Origin: a virus
Length of the DNA stretch: 63,778 nt
Direction: 5' to 3' (one strand)
Virus record (IMG/VR): IMGVR_UViG_3300036766_000471
Coordinates: 1-63,778 of that record
Shown: piece by piece, positions 41,569-50,856 of the stretch
How the letters are laid out: the number at the start of each line of letters is the position of its first letter
Position numbering within the stretch: position 1 is the first letter of the stretch
Notes under the pieces: model-generated
The model's database searches: none
The model's input: only the letters and a program-made list of their open reading frames with translations
What the model was told of the DNA's origin: nothing
Program-made: the position numbers and the translations under genes

Positions 41569-41620
41569 AAAAAAAACAAAAGGCACGGTTCTTCTCCGGG
41601 GGAGGGAGAAGGACCGTGCC
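41569..41620 (-). terminator. Strong rho-independent terminator
   Basis: A 16-bp stem (GGCACGGTTCTTCTCC at 41582-41597 pairing with its complement at 41604-41620, with small mismatches) closes a 6-base loop. On the minus strand it is followed by TTTTGTTTTTTTT (41581-41569). It should end minus-strand transcripts of the sheath region. Confidence 0.9.
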
Positions 41621-41625
41621 CTATT

Positions 41626-41646
41626 CCCCCTGCCTCAGGCAGGGGG
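41626..41646. other. Perfect 10-bp inverted repeat beside the terminator
   Basis: CCCCCTGCCT and AGGCAGGGGG flank a single base. With a realistic loop it still pairs 8-9 bp. There is no T run, so it may be an mRNA-stabilising hairpin or a protein site next to the terminator. Confidence 0.6.
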
Positions 41647-41702
41647 CGAAGCCGGTGAAACGCACCCCTGATGTTGCACGTCCCCAAGGGGGCGGTCAAG
41701 GC

Positions 41703-42740
41703 TCAGGGCGCCTGCACCACGTTCTTCATCAGCGTGTAGGCCACCGCACCGTTCGGCACCGTGGTCGGCGTGAAGGCCATGTTGGTGGCGTCAGCGGTCA
41801 TCGCCTCAGAGACGCCGCCAGCGAACAGCAGAGAGCCAGTCGGGTCGAAACCTGCGCCCAGCTTGTCGCCAGTGCCGATGCTCGCAGTGTTGAGGGTCAG
41901 CCCAGCCGACGCTTTGGACGCCGAATGTGTCGTCGCAAAGACTTTGGCCCCCACACGAACGACCCCAGAGCCGGTGGCGAAGACCTCGCTCTGCGCGGCT
42001 CCAGACTGGTCCGTGCCAACCACCGTCACGTCGCCGCCGTCCCAACCAGCGGCCATCGTGACGCGCAGGTTTCGGGATGAAGCAGGACTGACGACGGTGA
42101 AGGCGTTCCCTGTGTCACTTCCGCCTGCCAGAGCGGTGGCGATGAACTCGTCGCCGGGGACACTCAGAACCGTGGCCCCCGTACCCGCGGTGAGAATGTC
42201 GAAGAGGTCGTCAGCGCCAGCCAAGGCGGCGATGGCTGCCTCCACGTCGGCGACCGTCGAAACCCCATCCTCGAAGTGAATGGTGAACGCCGTGCCCGCC
42301 CTGCTGATGGTAACGCCTCCGGCTGGGGCAGAGTCCCCCACCGCGCGCACGGTGATGCTGTTGCCAGCCGCGCCCGCCGTGTGCGCCTGCACCACGGTGT
42401 CGAGCGCACTGCCGCCGATGGCGAGGCTTTTGGTCGCCTTGCCGCTGTTGGCTGCGAGGGCGGCTGCGACCACGGTGGCACTCTTGGCCGCGATGGCGGG
42501 GAACGAGTACAGCTTCGCGCCCGCAGGTGGGGCGTAGGAGCCGTTCACCGGAGAGATGACGAGATCGTGGTCAGAAACTTCGGTGAGTTCAAACACCTTG
42601 TCCGCGTTGAGCCCCATTCGCGCGAGAACCACGGCGGGGGTGCCCTCCAGAACCACGCTGCCCCCGCCCGGCAACGCGCCGCTGTACGGGTAGGGCAGCG
42701 TGATGGGCGTCGCGCTGCGATTGCGAATGAGAGTGGCCAC
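41703..42740 (-). CDS. Virion structural protein, tail-associated
   Basis: The 345-residue protein starts at GTG 42740 with AGGAG upstream. Gly/Ala-rich strands and the segment 'AGAAGNSITVRAVGDSA' with 'FTIHFEDGVSTVADVEAAI' (about 120-170) match a pattern known from phage structural proteins that carry a D2-like or decoration domain. It lies between the sheath gene and the terminator, so it may be a sheath- or tube-associated protein. Confidence 0.68.
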   Translation of the reverse strand: MATLIRNRSATPITLPYPYSGALPGGGSVVLEGTPAVVLARMGLNADKVFELTEVSDHDLVISPVNGSYAPPAGAKLYSFPAIAAKSATVVAAALAANSGKATKSLAIGGSALDTVVQAHTAGAAGNSITVRAVGDSAPAGGVTISRAGTAFTIHFEDGVSTVADVEAAIAALAGADDLFDILTAGTGATVLSVPGDEFIATALAGGSDTGNAFTVVSPASSRNLRVTMAAGWDGGDVTVVGTDQSGAAQSEVFATGSGVVRVGAKVFATTHSASKASAGLTLNTASIGTGDKLGAGFDPTGSLLFAGGVSEAMTADATNMAFTPTTVPNGAVAYTLMKNVVQAP

Positions 42741-42766
42741 GGTGGACTCCTATGGAGCGGGGTGAA

Positions 42767-44791
42767 TCAGGCGGTGGTGATGACCACGCCCTCGCCGATT
42801 TCGGTCTGGAAGACGATGAAGTCCGCCGAGGCCAGCGTGCGCACACGCCCGATGACCACGAAGATGCCCTTCGCTTCCAGCTCCGGCGTGTTCCCGCTCT
42901 TGTCGTCGATGACGTAGCCCACGATGCGCTGCGCAGGGGGGTTGCTGGGGGACTGGAGGATGGTGAGGAAGGCGTCGATCTCCCCCACGATGTCGTCCTT
43001 GAGCTTCGTGGTGAGCGGCTGCTTCGCGAAGTGGATGATCGACTTCGACACCGAGTCCTGAATGAAGTCCGCCATGCGGCGCCGCGCGATGTTCTTCTGC
43101 CCGCTCACCAGCGAGGTGGTGATGCCGGACTGGAAGATGGGGCCGACCGTCTTGTCCATGCGCAAGCCGCAGATGCCCGCCGCGCGCATGTTGATGTAGT
43201 CGCCCATCTTGAGCGCGGAGAGGCCGCGCTGGAGCCCGAGAATCGGAGCCAGCACCGCATCCACCGGGGGCCCACTCTGGCCGGGGTTGCGCTCCGGTGG
43301 CAGGTTGGAGAGCACAGCGGCCAGCCAGCCGTCCGCGCGGGTGTCGAGGATGCCGTCCGTCGTGTTGAGCCCGTCCGCCGTACCCAGCGTGATGTCCACC
43401 GCTTCAGGCACGAAGGTCTGCGCGCCGGGCCAGTCGTAGATGACCCGCTCGTGCCGTTGCGCACCAACGCCGGGAGAGGAATCACCTGTTGCGATTGATG
43501 CTGAGACGGTCCTGAGGTCAGGCGCAGTGCACGCCGTGCGCCCAAGGCCCACCGCGCTCGCGTTGAGCACGTGCGTCTTGAGCTGCGCTCGAATCAAACC
43601 TTGCGGAGAAGCGTCGCTGGGACTGGTGCGTGCTGAGAAAACGATGTTGATGTCACGCGCCGGAGCCACATCCTGAAGCATCGAGTCGATGGCGGTGATG
43701 TAGGCCGCATCGATCGCTGCATTGACTCCCGCCGTGTAGGGGGTGTTCGGCTGTTGAAGGTTCGCCGTGTAGGCGAATCCCGCGGTCACGTGCGATCTCA
43801 GCGTGAGGCCCGAGAGCACGTCCCACGAACTGGCGGTGACAGCTGGGGGAACGGTTGTCGGCGACAGGCTGGTCGCCGCCGCGATGAGCGCCACGGTGGG
43901 GCGGCAAGGCAGCGTGTACCCCGCGGGGTCCGTCAGCTTGGAGGGGGTGGCGAAGCCCGAGTCGGCGTCAGACCCTTGGTGGAGGCGGTACGGGAGCGCC
44001 GTGCCGGTCGTCCAGTCGAAGCTGGCCGCGTCCATCTTCTCCACCACGAGCGCTGTGGCGCTCACGGCGGTGGTGGTCACGCGGTAGGTGAAGGCATTGG
44101 CGCCCAGTGCGCCCGCGCCGCCGACCTGCCCGAGCACGAGGATGTGCCCCTTGGGAACAGGCCCGCCATTGAACGCGGTGAGGAAGTTGCCCGTGGCGCT
44201 GTTGAACGTCTGAAAGAGCGCTGGGGCACCCGAGGTCACCGCACCGTCGATCGCATTCTTGTAGTGCCCGAGCGCGGTGAAATTGATGCGCTTGCCGAGC
44301 CGCACCTTGTTCACGCCGCTGATGAACTCGCGACCGGCTTCCACACGCCCGCCCTGCAACGTCACGGAGGGAGTCGCCACCGTCGCGCTCTGGTTGGTGG
44401 GCAGGTCACGCCACGCACGTCCCGCCGCAGCTGAGGCGAGGTTCACCGGGGCGAGGATGAGGCGGGTGAACGTCTTGTTCCGCACCGCCTCGAAACCGCT
44501 GCCTCCCGTGTTTCCGAAGTCTCCCAGCGTCGCGTCCCAGCCGCCCACCTTGTCGAGCATGTCTTGCCCGGAGGTGACTTCGACGGGGCGCACGTTCGTG
44601 GTGACCAAGCCCGCCGAGTCCACCGCGGTGGCGTAGGTCATGTCGGGGAACTCACCCGCCAGACCGACCGTGCCCGACGACACGCCGTTGATTGCCCCCG
44701 GAGGCGGGAGGTCCACGATGATGACGCCCTCGATGAGGGTAATCGTCTCGACACCGGGGCTGTAGCCGTACCGCCGAATGAAGCCTGCCAT
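42767..44791 (-). CDS. Tail sheath protein
   Basis: The 674-residue protein begins 'YGYSPGVETITLIEGVIIVDLPPPG', the typical start of contractile tail sheaths. It has a large middle region with insertions and a C-terminal domain with 'RMADFIQDSVSKSIIHFAKQPLT' (about 565-587) and 'NPPAQRIVGYVID', as in the handshake domain that links subunits. The size is larger than many phage sheaths, suggesting extra surface domains. It lies upstream of a tail terminator gene. Confidence 0.88.
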   Translation of the reverse strand: MAGFIRRYGYSPGVETITLIEGVIIVDLPPPGAINGVSSGTVGLAGEFPDMTYATAVDSAGLVTTNVRPVEVTSGQDMLDKVGGWDATLGDFGNTGGSGFEAVRNKTFTRLILAPVNLASAAAGRAWRDLPTNQSATVATPSVTLQGGRVEAGREFISGVNKVRLGKRINFTALGHYKNAIDGAVTSGAPALFQTFNSATGNFLTAFNGGPVPKGHILVLGQVGGAGALGANAFTYRVTTTAVSATALVVEKMDAASFDWTTGTALPYRLHQGSDADSGFATPSKLTDPAGYTLPCRPTVALIAAATSLSPTTVPPAVTASSWDVLSGLTLRSHVTAGFAYTANLQQPNTPYTAGVNAAIDAAYITAIDSMLQDVAPARDINIVFSARTSPSDASPQGLIRAQLKTHVLNASAVGLGRTACTAPDLRTVSASIATGDSSPGVGAQRHERVIYDWPGAQTFVPEAVDITLGTADGLNTTDGILDTRADGWLAAVLSNLPPERNPGQSGPPVDAVLAPILGLQRGLSALKMGDYINMRAAGICGLRMDKTVGPIFQSGITTSLVSGQKNIARRRMADFIQDSVSKSIIHFAKQPLTTKLKDDIVGEIDAFLTILQSPSNPPAQRIVGYVIDDKSGNTPELEAKGIFVVIGRVRTLASADFIVFQTEIGEGVVITTA

Positions 44792-44802
44792 GTGGACTCT
44801 CC

Positions 44803-45513
44803 TTACAAAACTTCGAGGTTTACTAGCACGTCAGCCCCGTCCCCAACAGCTTGGAGATCGAACGAGGGACGTGCGTCGGGGAACGAAAACAGCGTGACGA
44901 AGGGCACGCGCACCTTCAACGTGATGGTGGCAACGCGGAATCGTCGGTGCACAGACTCCGCATCATCATCAACAGCCAGCTCAGTCATCGAGTAGGTGGC
45001 GCGGCAGTTGAAGTAGTAGGGCAACTGGATGTCGAAACCGAACTTGTTGAAGTTGGGCGTGAAGGCGCGCTCCAACGCGATGATGGCGGCGGAGCGCTCT
45101 TCCGGGTCCGTGGTCCAGACTTCCACCCCGAGGTCACTGGCAAAATCACAGGGCACGATGAGGTAGCGCCCGTCCGGCTGCGGCACACGCTCGCTGGGGT
45201 CGATGGAGGGGCTCAACGACCGCGCCTCGTACACACCGGGCCCACGTAGCCCGATTTTCACAGCGGGGTAGTTGGCGCTCTCTTCCGGCTCGGCGTATTC
45301 CTCGTGCACCTGCTTGAACGCCACCTTGCGCCCACCTTCGGCGTTGATGGAGACACCCGCGAGGTACTCCGCGAGGCCGCGGCAGACCGCCAACCGGGCA
45401 TCGCACTCCTGCACTGCGTTGTGCACGATGGGCGGAGTCCGTGAGGTGACGAGGAAGGCCCGCCCCACGGGAGGCGTCGAGGTGCCCGCGGGCGGGACCA
45501 GAGGGATGGTCAT
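44803..45513 (-). CDS. Tail terminator / completion-type protein
   Basis: The 236-residue protein starts at 45513 (ATGA overlap with the neck protein gene). Its middle contains 'PDGRYLIVPCDFASDLGVEVWT', a strand region followed by the helix 'ERSAAIIALERAF' and 'PYYFNCRATYSMTELAVDDD', typical of phage tail completion proteins that act at the tail end. Position between neck and sheath genes fits tail terminator. Confidence 0.65.
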   Translation of the reverse strand: MTIPLVPPAGTSTPPVGRAFLVTSRTPPIVHNAVQECDARLAVCRGLAEYLAGVSINAEGGRKVAFKQVHEEYAEPEESANYPAVKIGLRGPGVYEARSLSPSIDPSERVPQPDGRYLIVPCDFASDLGVEVWTTDPEERSAAIIALERAFTPNFNKFGFDIQLPYYFNCRATYSMTELAVDDDAESVHRRFRVATITLKVRVPFVTLFSFPDARPSFDLQAVGDGADVLVNLEVL

Positions 45514-46031
45514 ACGGTCGGCCCCCTCGCCAGCTCCCGCTCCAGCTCCTTGCGCACCTCTTCCAAGAAGTCCCGCTCGATTTGCGGCTGCACGTTGGTC
45601 ATCACCTTGCGCCCCTGAAGCCCGCGGCGCGCGATGGCCCGAGCGATGGGGTAGGCCGCTGCCTTGGCCTCCTTCGGGGTGAGGCCCATCCGGCGCTGCG
45701 CCCACCGCTCAATCTGCTTGAGCGGCGGGAAGGTACCGGGGCGCCGTCCGTGCTCTATGACCGCAGCGTAGGGGGCTTGGTTGTACACCCGTGCACCATC
45801 AGGGAGCTGCTCCGCTTTCCATGCGCGCTTGTAGTGCCCGGTGTTCACCGCGCCGCCCTCACCCTTCATGCCGGGGTTCGCCGGGGAAGCCTGCCCAGTG
45901 GCCCGCTGGAGCGTCGAAACGGCGCGAAGGGCCCCGCGCAGGGCCCCCCGCTTCGCCGCTGTGACCAACCGCGGCCCGAGACGCTGGAAGACCGGGGCGA
46001 ACTCGGAGAGCTGGAGCCGGATGGTGGTCAT
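45510..46031 (-). CDS. Neck protein (HK97 gp10-like)
   Basis: The 173-residue protein contains 'NTGHYKRAWKAEQLPDGARV' and 'APYAAVIEHGRRPG' (about 60-95), the characteristic pattern of HK97 gp10-type neck proteins which link head and tail. The start at 46031 is set by ATGA overlap. The C-terminus is a basic helix. Confidence 0.78.
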   Translation of the reverse strand: MTTIRLQLSEFAPVFQRLGPRLVTAAKRGALRGALRAVSTLQRATGQASPANPGMKGEGGAVNTGHYKRAWKAEQLPDGARVYNQAPYAAVIEHGRRPGTFPPLKQIERWAQRRMGLTPKEAKAAAYPIARAIARRGLQGRKVMTNVQPQIERDFLEEVRKELERELARGPTV

Positions 46032-46555
46032 TCCGGGTCCCCATTCCGCGCACGATCCTCGTTCGCCTTCTCCAGCCGGATGCTCCACTGGAGCCGACCG
46101 GGGAAGTAGGTGGGCGCACTGCGCGGGTAGAACCGGCGCTTCTGAGAGGGCCCTTCGTGCGGGAAGAACTCCACCTCGTAGAAGAACTCTTGGTTCTGCG
46201 GGATGGAGTCACCCTCGTTGGAGGTACCCCGGAGCTGCTCTTCGGTGAAGGTGCCACTGATTTGCGACAGCTCCACAGAGCCCAGCTCTTCCAAACCGAC
46301 CGGCTGAACCAACTCGGTGAGAGCATCGAAGGAGGAAATCTTCGGGGTGGGCAGGATGGTCCGCTCTTCGATGATGCCCGGAGTGCCCCGCCCGCGCTTC
46401 CCACCGCTCCACTCCACGCGAATGATGGTCACCTTGTACGCGCGCAGACCGAACTTGGTCAGCAGGTCCCGCAGAGAGTCCGCCAACGGCACAAAGCGAC
46501 GCGCCAGCGTCTTCTTCGCCTGTGACGAGGTGACCTCTGTGAACCGCTTCGGCAT
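46028..46555 (-). CDS. Head-tail connector-type protein
   Basis: The first 40 residues of this 175-residue protein are helical; the rest is strand-rich ('YKVTIIRVEWSGGKRG', 'FFYEVEFFPHEGP'). It lies between the adaptor-like gene at 46555 and the gp10-like gene, where stopper or completion proteins are usually found. No catalytic motif. The assignment is from position. Confidence 0.6.
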   Translation of the reverse strand: MPKRFTEVTSSQAKKTLARRFVPLADSLRDLLTKFGLRAYKVTIIRVEWSGGKRGRGTPGIIEERTILPTPKISSFDALTELVQPVGLEELGSVELSQISGTFTEEQLRGTSNEGDSIPQNQEFFYEVEFFPHEGPSQKRRFYPRSAPTYFPGRLQWSIRLEKANEDRARNGDPE

Positions 46556-46971
46556 CAGCTTCTCACGATGGGAACGCTGGTGACTGCGTTCGCGCCCCCG
46601 CTGTAGCGCCGCGAGTACGGGTAGATCGGTGCACCGATGATGTCCGAGAGCCGGAAGCCCCAGCGGCGGTACTCCCCTTCGAGGGAATCCGTCTCGTTCT
46701 CACGCAGGTAGAGGTCCTCCAGCCGGGTGGCCGCGAGCCTGTCCTGCGCGTCGATGAGCTTCAACTCAATGCCGTCCATGACCGAACTGATGGAGCGCAC
46801 CTGTTCAAGGGCACTGTCCATCAGCTTGTCGAGCACGTTGTAGACGAGGAAGTTCGTCTGCGAGAGCGCAGGCACACCGAACTGCACCGAGGCCGCAGTG
46901 GTCACCGCTGGGTACCCGAGATGGTACGCCAGCCGCTGCTTCTCGGCGTCGGTCAGCGGTGCGGAAGGCAC
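46555..46971 (-). CDS. Head-tail adaptor-type protein
   Basis: The 138-residue protein is mostly helical (residues 5-95), with an acidic segment (RENETDSLEGEYRRW) and a basic C-terminus. This fits the small helical gp6-like adaptors that bind the portal ring. The start is GTG 46971. It is coupled downstream (TGATG) and follows the head genes. Confidence 0.6.
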   Translation of the reverse strand: MPSAPLTDAEKQRLAYHLGYPAVTTAASVQFGVPALSQTNFLVYNVLDKLMDSALEQVRSISSVMDGIELKLIDAQDRLAATRLEDLYLRENETDSLEGEYRRWGFRLSDIIGAPIYPYSRRYSGGANAVTSVPIVRS

Positions 46972-46979
46972 GTGTTACC

Positions 46980-47291
46980 TCAGAGGGTGACGAGGGGAAC
47001 GCCAGATTCGAGGATGCGCTTCATCTGGTCGGGGCCGTAGCTGCTCTCCGACACGATGTCGCCCTCGTTGAGGCGCACGATGTTGCCTTGCAGTGAGATG
47101 GTGGTGGTGCGCGCGACCCGGTACTTCTTCAGGGCGCTCGCCACAGGCGCCACAGGTGGCGCAGTCGGGTCCGGCTTGAACTCCAGCACTGGTGGCTTGG
47201 GCGCGGGGGGAACCGGGGGTGGCTTCACCGCAATCTTCGCGGCCTCCAACGGGTCCGTGGCCTGCACCTTCTTCTTACTGTCCGTCGCCAT
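46980..47291 (-). CDS. Small head-region protein with Pro-rich linker
   Basis: The 103-residue protein has a Lys-rich N-terminus, a Pro-rich segment (about 22-50), then strands 'YRVARTTTISLQGNIVRLNEGD' and a short helix. No family recognised. SD AAAGGAG precedes the ATG. It lies just after the capsid gene and its terminator, in the head-tail join region. Confidence 0.6.
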   Translation of the reverse strand: MATDSKKKVQATDPLEAAKIAVKPPPVPPAPKPPVLEFKPDPTAPPVAPVASALKKYRVARTTTISLQGNIVRLNEGDIVSESSYGPDQMKRILESGVPLVTL

Positions 47292-47312
47292 GTGCGGTGC
47301 TCCTTTGAGGTT

Positions 47313-47358
47313 GCAAAAACAAGAACGGCGAGGCCGGGCTGTGTTGCCCAGCCCCGCC
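47313..47358 (-). terminator. Terminator after the major capsid gene
   Basis: A 13-bp stem (47327-47339 with 47346-47358, two mismatches or wobble pairs) closes a 6-base loop. On the minus strand it is followed by GTTCTTGTTTTTGC. It is 31 bases after the capsid stop. Confidence 0.82.
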
Positions 47359-47389
47359 GCTCAGGGGTTCTGCGCGGGGCAGCGGCGGA

Positions 47390-48790
47390 TTACTCGCCGT
47401 GCTCCACAATCACAGCGCGCTTGAAGTACGCCGCGTCGCCAGTCGCACCGTCAGTGCGCACAGGCCAGTCGCCGATGAACTTCCACGAGCTGGACACCAT
47501 GTCCTGCAAGCGGTTCAGCGGGGCTCGGATGATGAGCTGGATGCGCTCGGTGAACACGTCGATGCCGTTGTTGGTGATGCGCGGCTCGGCGAGCTTGCCG
47601 GTGATGCCTGCCTCGGTGACGAGGTTGGCGAGGTCGAGGTGGTACTCCATGATTTGCCCCTGACCCGTGAACATCGGACGGTGCACGCGAACACCCGTGG
47701 TCACGCCCGTGTTGAACAGTTCACCCGCGAAGTTGTCGTCCTGCGAGTACGTCGCAGTCAGACCGCCCGTCACCGTCTCCGGCAGGGGGCTCTCGGTGTT
47801 CCGAATGAAGATGGTCCCGAGCAGCACACCGATGCCGAACTGCTTGTACATGTAGTAGTCCGGCATGGACGTGAGCAGGCGCTGGAACTCGGCGTCCGCG
47901 AAGATCTGGCTCTCCGAGGTCGGGTCCATGTGGCAGTGGAAGTACCCGTCCTGATGCTCGGGCACGTTCATGCTGCGCATGCGGGCGCACGCCGCCCGGA
48001 TGTCGGCGAGCCGGAACAGGTCCGAGCTGCCCACGTCGTCCACCTTGAAGCCGCCACCCACGCGCACCAGCGAGGTGCGGGTGTCCGCAATCACGTAGTC
48101 GCGATCGACCACGCTGATGGCAGCACCGTCGAGGGTGATGGTGCCGGGACCGACCTCATCCCCCGCCACGTCCGCGGCGAAGCCGATGACGTTCCGGCTC
48201 AGCTGCGAGCCCGCGAAAATCTTGATGGGGAGCGGGTTGCTGGGGGACACAGCGAGGTACTGCACCGCCGAACCCGCCACGAGGTCCGGGCGCCGGGCCT
48301 TGGTGAAGCCGTTGAGGCGCTTCACGCGAATGGTGTTGGTCGGGCCCTGAGCACCGTCCGCCACGGTCCACCCCGACAGACCGGCGTTGTACAGCCGGTT
48401 GCGGGTGATGCCGTTCAGCGACTGCCCCGCCTGCAAGCCCAGCTGCTGGGCGTTGCGGTAGAACAGGTTCGCGATGGCGACGATCGCGGTCGGCATGTGG
48501 GTGTCGATCGAGCTGGCGTACTGCTGCGCGACCGCTTCCCACTGCTCCGCGCTGAAGCTCTGCGGAACGGGGTCGTTGCCGGGGACCAGCGGCTTCTGCT
48601 GCTTCGGCAGCAGCCCGGTGCCGGTGAAAATCTGCCGGTCGCCGATGTTGGCGGGCCAGAGCACCGGGGTTGCTTCACCGCGGTACAGCAGCCGGGGGAA
48701 CAGCGAGTCGTGGAACGCTCGTTCGAGAATTCCGTCCTGCACCAACGCCCGAATCTCGGGCGACTGGGCGATTACTGAGAAGTCAGGCAT
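47390..48790 (-). CDS. Major capsid protein
   Basis: The 466-residue protein has an N-terminal helix, then the HK97-like body: 'FHCHMDPTSESQIFADAEFQRLLT' (split around 280-305), 'GIGVLLGTIFIRNTESP' (about 318-334) and a C-terminal 'LQDMVSSSWKFIGDWPVRTDG' strand. These recall the N4 gp56/P22-coat-type capsid groups. It follows the scaffold gene, as expected. SD AAGGAAG precedes the ATG. Capsid identity is strong by context; the exact subfamily is not decided. Confidence 0.87.
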   Translation of the reverse strand: MPDFSVIAQSPEIRALVQDGILERAFHDSLFPRLLYRGEATPVLWPANIGDRQIFTGTGLLPKQQKPLVPGNDPVPQSFSAEQWEAVAQQYASSIDTHMPTAIVAIANLFYRNAQQLGLQAGQSLNGITRNRLYNAGLSGWTVADGAQGPTNTIRVKRLNGFTKARRPDLVAGSAVQYLAVSPSNPLPIKIFAGSQLSRNVIGFAADVAGDEVGPGTITLDGAAISVVDRDYVIADTRTSLVRVGGGFKVDDVGSSDLFRLADIRAACARMRSMNVPEHQDGYFHCHMDPTSESQIFADAEFQRLLTSMPDYYMYKQFGIGVLLGTIFIRNTESPLPETVTGGLTATYSQDDNFAGELFNTGVTTGVRVHRPMFTGQGQIMEYHLDLANLVTEAGITGKLAEPRITNNGIDVFTERIQLIIRAPLNRLQDMVSSSWKFIGDWPVRTDGATGDAAYFKRAVIVEHGE

Positions 48791-48872
48791 TGGGTCGCTT
48801 CCTTGTGGGTACTGCGGTGGGGTGCGTACATCTTCAGCGCCGAAAGGTACGTCAAGACCTCACCTCAAGGAA

Positions 48873-48897
48873 GCGCGCAGGTGACGTGCCTGCGCGC
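48873..48897 (-). terminator. Hairpin between scaffold and capsid genes
   Basis: A perfect 9-bp stem (GCGCGCAGG with CCTGCGCGC) closes a 7-base loop, followed on the minus strand by TTCCTT. It may reduce read-through between scaffold and capsid. A poor TTGACG box lies further downstream before the capsid ATG, so a separate capsid promoter is possible but unproven. Confidence 0.55.
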
Positions 48898-48908
48898 CCC
48901 CCGGTCAC

Positions 48909-49790
48909 CTACACGTGACCGTTGATTCCGCGTGCTCGAAGGAGATCCGCGTACTGCTTCGGGTCCATCTTGCGCGCATCGACTCTCCCGCCCTGCGACT
49001 GCTGGGAGGTCACCTGACCCGGCTGGGGAGGCTTCGGCGCACCCCCTTGACCGATTCCGGTGTTCGCGGGCTGCACCGTTTCTCCGAACAGCAGAGGCTT
49101 CGTCTTCCGAAGTCCATCGAAGAACGCCCGCTCGTCGAACTGCGCAGCCTGCTCGGGGGTCAACTTCTCCACCTCGCGGGTGAGCAGCATGATGCTGTAG
49201 TCCACGTCTTGGACGCCGACTCCAGCCGCGATGGTACGGAGGTGCATCTCCGCCCGAATCGCGTCCACTTCCTGCCGCGCTGAGTCCAGTTCCTTCCGGT
49301 ACTCGGAAGCGGACTGGGCATAGCGGTTGCGCTCGTTGAGGGCCTTCTCCAGATTGCGCTGGAGCGCCATCTCTGCGCGCTGCTGCCCGCGGGTCGCGAC
49401 CTGCCCCGCCTGATTCGCCGCCAAGTCCTCTGGCGTTTCCTCGGGAGGAACCGGCTGCGGCGCTGCCTGTCGTGGGGCGACAGGTGCAGGCGGCTTCTGT
49501 CTCAACTGAGACAGAGCAGAGACGAGATCTGCGTGGTTTTCATACCCCGCGTCCTTCGCCAGCTGGTCCAACCCCGCCTGCCTTCCCTTCGCGAAGGCTT
49601 CATCCTTTTCCCGCTTCATCGCGGAATGGGGAATCATCATCACCTTCGGTTCCTGCGGAGCCTGCTGCTGCTGCACAGGGGCCGGGGGCGGCGCCACTTG
49701 CTGCGTGGGATCACTGCCACCGGGCTGCTGCACTTCTTGCGGCATCACGTCTTCAGGCATGTCTTTTTTCCTCGGTACTGTCTCCGACAT
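48909..49790 (-). CDS. Capsid scaffold protein
   Basis: The 293-residue protein has a Pro/Gln-rich N-terminus (residues 20-50), a coiled-coil middle (about 140-190), then 'VQDVDYSIMLLTREVEKL' and 'FDGLRKTKPLLFG' (about 195-235) and a flexible Gln/Gly-rich C-terminus. This is the usual layout of internal scaffolds, including the end that binds coat protein. It lies directly before the capsid gene. No protease domain is visible. Confidence 0.82.
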   Translation of the reverse strand: MSETVPRKKDMPEDVMPQEVQQPGGSDPTQQVAPPPAPVQQQQAPQEPKVMMIPHSAMKREKDEAFAKGRQAGLDQLAKDAGYENHADLVSALSQLRQKPPAPVAPRQAAPQPVPPEETPEDLAANQAGQVATRGQQRAEMALQRNLEKALNERNRYAQSASEYRKELDSARQEVDAIRAEMHLRTIAAGVGVQDVDYSIMLLTREVEKLTPEQAAQFDERAFFDGLRKTKPLLFGETVQPANTGIGQGGAPKPPQPGQVTSQQSQGGRVDARKMDPKQYADLLRARGINGHV

Positions 49791-49868
49791 TCACCGCCGT
49801 CGTCGCGTGGTGAGGTGCCAAAGCCAGCCTGTGTGATTCCCCGCGGTGCGCAGCGGGTACGGTGAAGC

Positions 49869-49888
49869 GGGGCGGAATCCGCCGCCCC
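49869..49888. terminator. GC hairpin in the 174-base gap before the scaffold gene
   Basis: A 7-bp stem (GGGGCGG with CCGCCCC) closes a 6-base loop; a further CCCGC/GCGGG hairpin follows nearby. There is no T run on either strand. I see no gene in 49791-49964. Confidence 0.4.
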
Positions 49889-49964
49889 TCGGGAAACCCT
49901 CTTCTTCAGCATCGTGAGCCAAGGCCCTGCTCTTCGCGTTGGCCAGCTCCCCCAGCTTCAGGAA

Positions 49965-50417
49965 TCAGGCGATGTCGAACTTGGCGGTCATGTCCGCGGT
50001 GGGCCCCGCGATGTAGCGGAACACGACGCGAGTGACGGTGTTGGGGAAGGTCACCGTGGTGATTTTCCCCGCGCCGGTCAGCCCAGCGCCGGGAGCCGCG
50101 ATGCCCTGCGCCGAAGCGAGGCCGATGGCGGTGTTCGCGCCACCGGGCGGCAGCAGCGGGGTGGTGGCGCTGTTGCCCACCATGTAGTGCCCGACCGAGG
50201 CCGCGGTGCCTGAGGTGATGACGTGGGCCGAGAGAACGGCGAGCGCGCCCTCGGGCAGCGGCACGGCAGCGACGCCCGTGATGGTGCCGGTGTCATGCTC
50301 CTTCATCTGGAGCAGGTTGCCGAGGTCCACCTTGCGGAGCGCGTCGGCGAGCCGGTTCGGGTCCGCCTCGGTGAGGACCTTCTTGAGAGTCTCGGTTGCA
50401 GTGGTGGTGCTGGGCAT
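49965..50417 (-). CDS. Head-associated beta protein, possible decoration protein
   Basis: The first 50 residues of this 150-residue protein are helical ('LKKVLTEADPNRLADALRKV'), the rest strand-rich with Gly/Ala/Thr and a final 'TRVVFRYIAGPTADMT'. Small beta proteins before the scaffold often decorate the capsid. No enzymatic motif. The assignment is by position. Confidence 0.6.
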   Translation of the reverse strand: MPSTTTATETLKKVLTEADPNRLADALRKVDLGNLLQMKEHDTGTITGVAAVPLPEGALAVLSAHVITSGTAASVGHYMVGNSATTPLLPPGGANTAIGLASAQGIAAPGAGLTGAGKITTVTFPNTVTRVVFRYIAGPTADMTAKFDIA

Positions 50418-50457
50418 GTGCGTTCTCCGTGCTGCGGGGAAAGTTGCGGGGGCCTTA

Positions 50458-50838
50458 CTACGATTTCTCGCCGAGGAAAACTCGGACGGTGGTCAACGTG
50501 CTCGCAACGCGCGTCAAGTCGATAGCGGTGAAGGGCACGGTGTCGGACATCAGGATGAGGTACGTGTCGAACGGAATGGCCTGCGCTGTGCCATCGGCAC
50601 TGGTGAAGCGGGCTTTCACCTTGCCCCCAGTCGCCTTGAGCAAAATGACGTTGGCGTTCACCACACCACCGAAGGGGACAGCAACCGCGGAGTCCACCGA
50701 CAGCGTGAGGTCCGCCAGCTCCTTCACCTTCAGCGTCTTCCCCTCGGAGATTTGCGCGATGACGTTGGGCGCAAATGACAGAGGCTGCCCCAACGGGGCA
50801 GTCTCGTAGCTCCCGAGCAACTTGAAGGAGTCAGCCAT
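50458..50838 (-). CDS. Head-associated beta protein, unknown
   Basis: The 126-residue protein is strand-rich with alternating Val/Leu/Ala ('LADLTLSVDSAVAVPFG', 'VVNANVILLKATG'). It resembles in style the 150-residue neighbour. It probably belongs to the capsid surface or its assembly. Confidence 0.6.
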   Translation of the reverse strand: MADSFKLLGSYETAPLGQPLSFAPNVIAQISEGKTLKVKELADLTLSVDSAVAVPFGGVVNANVILLKATGGKVKARFTSADGTAQAIPFDTYLILMSDTVPFTAIDLTRVASTLTTVRVFLGEKS

Positions 50839-50856
50839 GGGCGTACTGAGCAGCCC